From Kutzneria buriramensis (GTDB lineage: Bacteria; Actinomycetota; Actinomycetes; Mycobacteriales; Pseudonocardiaceae): 64,000 bases of DNA. The position numbers and the translations under genes are program-made. The notes beneath the pieces were generated by a model. The model was not told where the DNA came from and made no database searches. It was given only the letters and a program-made list of their open reading frames with translations. Numbering within the stretch: position 1 is the first letter of the stretch; each line of letters begins with the position of its first letter. The stretch spans positions 8,308,001-8,372,000 of the forward strand of contig NZ_CP144375.1 in NCBI RefSeq assembly GCF_043575855.1. The letters run 5' to 3'. This document shows positions 62,768 through 64,000 of the stretch, in pieces.

Positions 62768-62938
62768 TTATCGTCCCGGCAGCGGCAGCGGGCGACTACG
62801 GGATCCGCTCGGCGCAGCCATCTGGGATGCCGCTCCGCCGAGCAGAGCCACTGTGGTGGAGGCGAGGCCCAAGTCGGCGCCCAGCAGGCGCAACACCAGC
62901 AGCACGGTGGCCATGGCGACGAAGATGCATAGGCGCAT
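62768..62938 (-). CDS. Possible small membrane protein upstream of the HTH gene
   Basis: 56 residues from the ATG at 62938: MRLCIFVAMATVLLVLRLLG is a membrane span, followed by a second weakly hydrophobic stretch (LASTTVALLGGAASQ) and a basic tail. The frame is open further upstream to 63142, but that part is not protein-like. The ribosome-binding site is weak. It lies 14 bases before the HTH gene and could be its cotranscribed partner. Confidence 0.35.
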   Translation of the reverse strand: MRLCIFVAMATVLLVLRLLGADLGLASTTVALLGGAASQMAAPSGSRSRPLPLPGR

Positions 62939-63668
62939 CAGAATGATCTCGACGAATTGTCTGCGACGTGCACAGTAGTGGGGGACTTGACTACACCCCT
63001 TGCGGCCATTGGAATCTAGCGGGGTGCGACAGCGGGTTGAGCACATGAGGCACCGTCCTTGTCTGGGTTCCCCACGGGTGTGGGAGAACATCGTCCGGGC
63101 GGGCAAGCGATCGAATGTCGCAGTCCTCGTGGTGCCTGCCACGAAGGACCACCCGTTCCCTTGCCGAGATCCTTTGTAGTGCCTCGATCGTCGGTCTTGA
63201 AGCGGTTCCCCGTTACCAAATGCGCGCCCAGATCACCCATGTCGGCGCAGATGCCGCCGTTGGAGTCCACCGTGGGCGGGTAACAAGGGTCCGTGTTACC
63301 CGCGCCGCGGTGTCTCCCGTGACCCAACATGAAAGCATCCGCGATCGAAAACTGCCTCCTACCAGCGGAATCGGCCGCCGTTCCCGTGCGAGCGAGAGCA
63401 GCAGCCTCCGCTGTCTCTGGCCGGACTTGGCCGGATTGGTTCCCCACGTGCGGGTCGGACAGGCAATCTGATGTGATGCCGGAGCGGAGGAGCTGAACGC
63501 GCCTCACCGGCGGACAAGAGGGACGTTCCGAGGCACCGTCCGACGTCCGGGCAACTCGGGACTGGCCGGTCTTCCCGTGCCTGCGGGAACCGGCCCCCTC
63601 CCCTCGCTATCGCGCACCCAACGTCGTCCCCCGTACGTTTACTCGAATCGACGCGTTAGGTCGGCGAC
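62939..63668. other. Gap without a convincing gene
   Basis: Several open frames exist but none has both codon structure and a start site. Three GGTTCCCC-containing words (63066, 63197, 63437) recall CRISPR repeats but lack regular spacing. Confidence 0.4.
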
Positions 63669-63944
63669 GTGGTCATCGACGCGCTGCTGCGCAGCTCCGA
63701 GTCGAAGCGGAACCTGCTGGCGGTACTGCTGGCGCACTCCGCCAACCTTCTGCCGGAGCAGGCTCGGCTGCGTGGCGCGGGTGGGGCCCTGTTCCGCGCG
63801 GTGGCGGCGGCGCTGGCCAGTGTTGTGCTAGCCCACCTCAACGGCGCCGACCGGCCACCGTCGCCGCGCCATCCTGTCCGGCCGGCGGCCACGCGGATGG
63901 GGACGCCCGTCAGCACATGGGCGTGGAGTTTCGATGCACGCTGA
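63669..63944 (+). CDS. Doubtful small protein
   Basis: 91 residues starting at a GTG. The first 60 residues are helical and plausible (IDALLRSSESKRNLLAVLLA, HSANLLPEQARL); the end is proline/arginine-rich and poor. No motif is recognised and the opposite strand is also open, so this may be a decayed fragment. Confidence 0.25.
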   Translation: MVIDALLRSSESKRNLLAVLLAHSANLLPEQARLRGAGGALFRAVAAALASVVLAHLNGADRPPSPRHPVRPAATRMGTPVSTWAWSFDAR

Positions 63945-63959
63945 TGGGATGCGACCGCT

Positions 63960-64000
63960 CTAGTAGGTCAGGCCGAGCCGGGGCTGGTCCAGCCGCTTCA
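63960..64000 (-). CDS. 3' end of a gene entering from the right edge
   Basis: The minus-strand frame reads KRLDQPRLGLTY then TAG at 63960-63962. It is open to the window edge and has good codon structure, so a gene probably ends here. Thirteen residues are too few to name it. Confidence 0.4.
   Translation of the reverse strand, partial: KRLDQPRLGLTY

Noticed and set aside
63060..63460. Three GGTTCCCC-containing words resembling CRISPR repeats
   Set aside because: Spacing is irregular (131 and 240 bases) and the 28-base repeat is not conserved.
63016..63507. 163-residue minus-strand open frame
   Set aside because: No ordered segments or start signal; opposite frames equally open.

Overview
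The window is high-GC DNA with frequent GTG starts, overlapping ATGA/GTGA stop-start junctions, WXG100 and FtsK/EccC-type genes, and MoxR/DUF58 modules. All of this points to a chromosome of a filamentous actinomycete, most likely of the order Pseudonocardiales. The genus cannot be fixed from sequence alone.

Region 1 (1-20 kb) is one tightly packed plus-strand locus. It holds a WXG100-like protein running in from the left edge, an unrecognised protein, a PP2C phosphatase, an FHA protein, a membrane Ser/Thr kinase, a 2,059-residue membrane-anchored Ig-like/fibronectin protein, a MoxR ATPase, a DUF58 protein, a TgpA-type transglutaminase-like membrane protein, a large EccC/EssC-like ATPase and a canonical WXG100 protein. 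I read it as a phospho-regulated type VII-like export locus. EccB, EccD, EccE and mycosin are absent from the window. A hairpin ends it and a membrane pentapeptide-repeat protein follows.

Region 2 (21.5-37.4 kb) is accessory. It has a broken gene, then a divergent pair. One member is a secreted DNRLRE/LamG-like protein whose C-terminal SGNH fold is split by a LamG insertion. The other is a 2,275-residue secreted RHS protein with a Hint protease and a C-terminal toxin, followed by a CPCC-type immunity candidate. Downstream is debris: a displaced RHS fragment, pieces of an integrase-core transposase, the 3' half of a tRNA-Arg, and an IS30-type remnant.

Region 3 (37.4-44.7 kb) is a minus-strand four-gene cassette. 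In transcription order it encodes a membrane VirD4/TraG-like protein with a degenerate P-loop, a HerA-like ATPase, a disordered protein with a nuclease-like tail, and a pentapeptide-like protein. A small protein is divergently transcribed. The last two genes are visibly AT-richer. This is my best candidate for an undescribed system (export apparatus, effector and immunity).

Region 4 (45.4-57.3 kb) is a type I-E CRISPR-Cas locus. A 48-repeat array is read on the minus strand from a leader next to the cas genes. The plus strand carries a broken cas3 HD fragment, full cas3 with a separately encoded C-terminal domain, casA, casB, cas7e, cas5e and cas6e. No cas1 or cas2 is present. A second short, decayed array with a different repeat takes the place where cas1-cas2 usually lie.

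Region 5 (57.4-64 kb) holds a small membrane protein, an HTH-NTPase-repeat protein that resembles STAND defence sensors, a truncated dnaE2, a regulator with three HTH-like modules, a small membrane ORF, mostly non-coding sequence, and the tail of a gene entering from the right edge.
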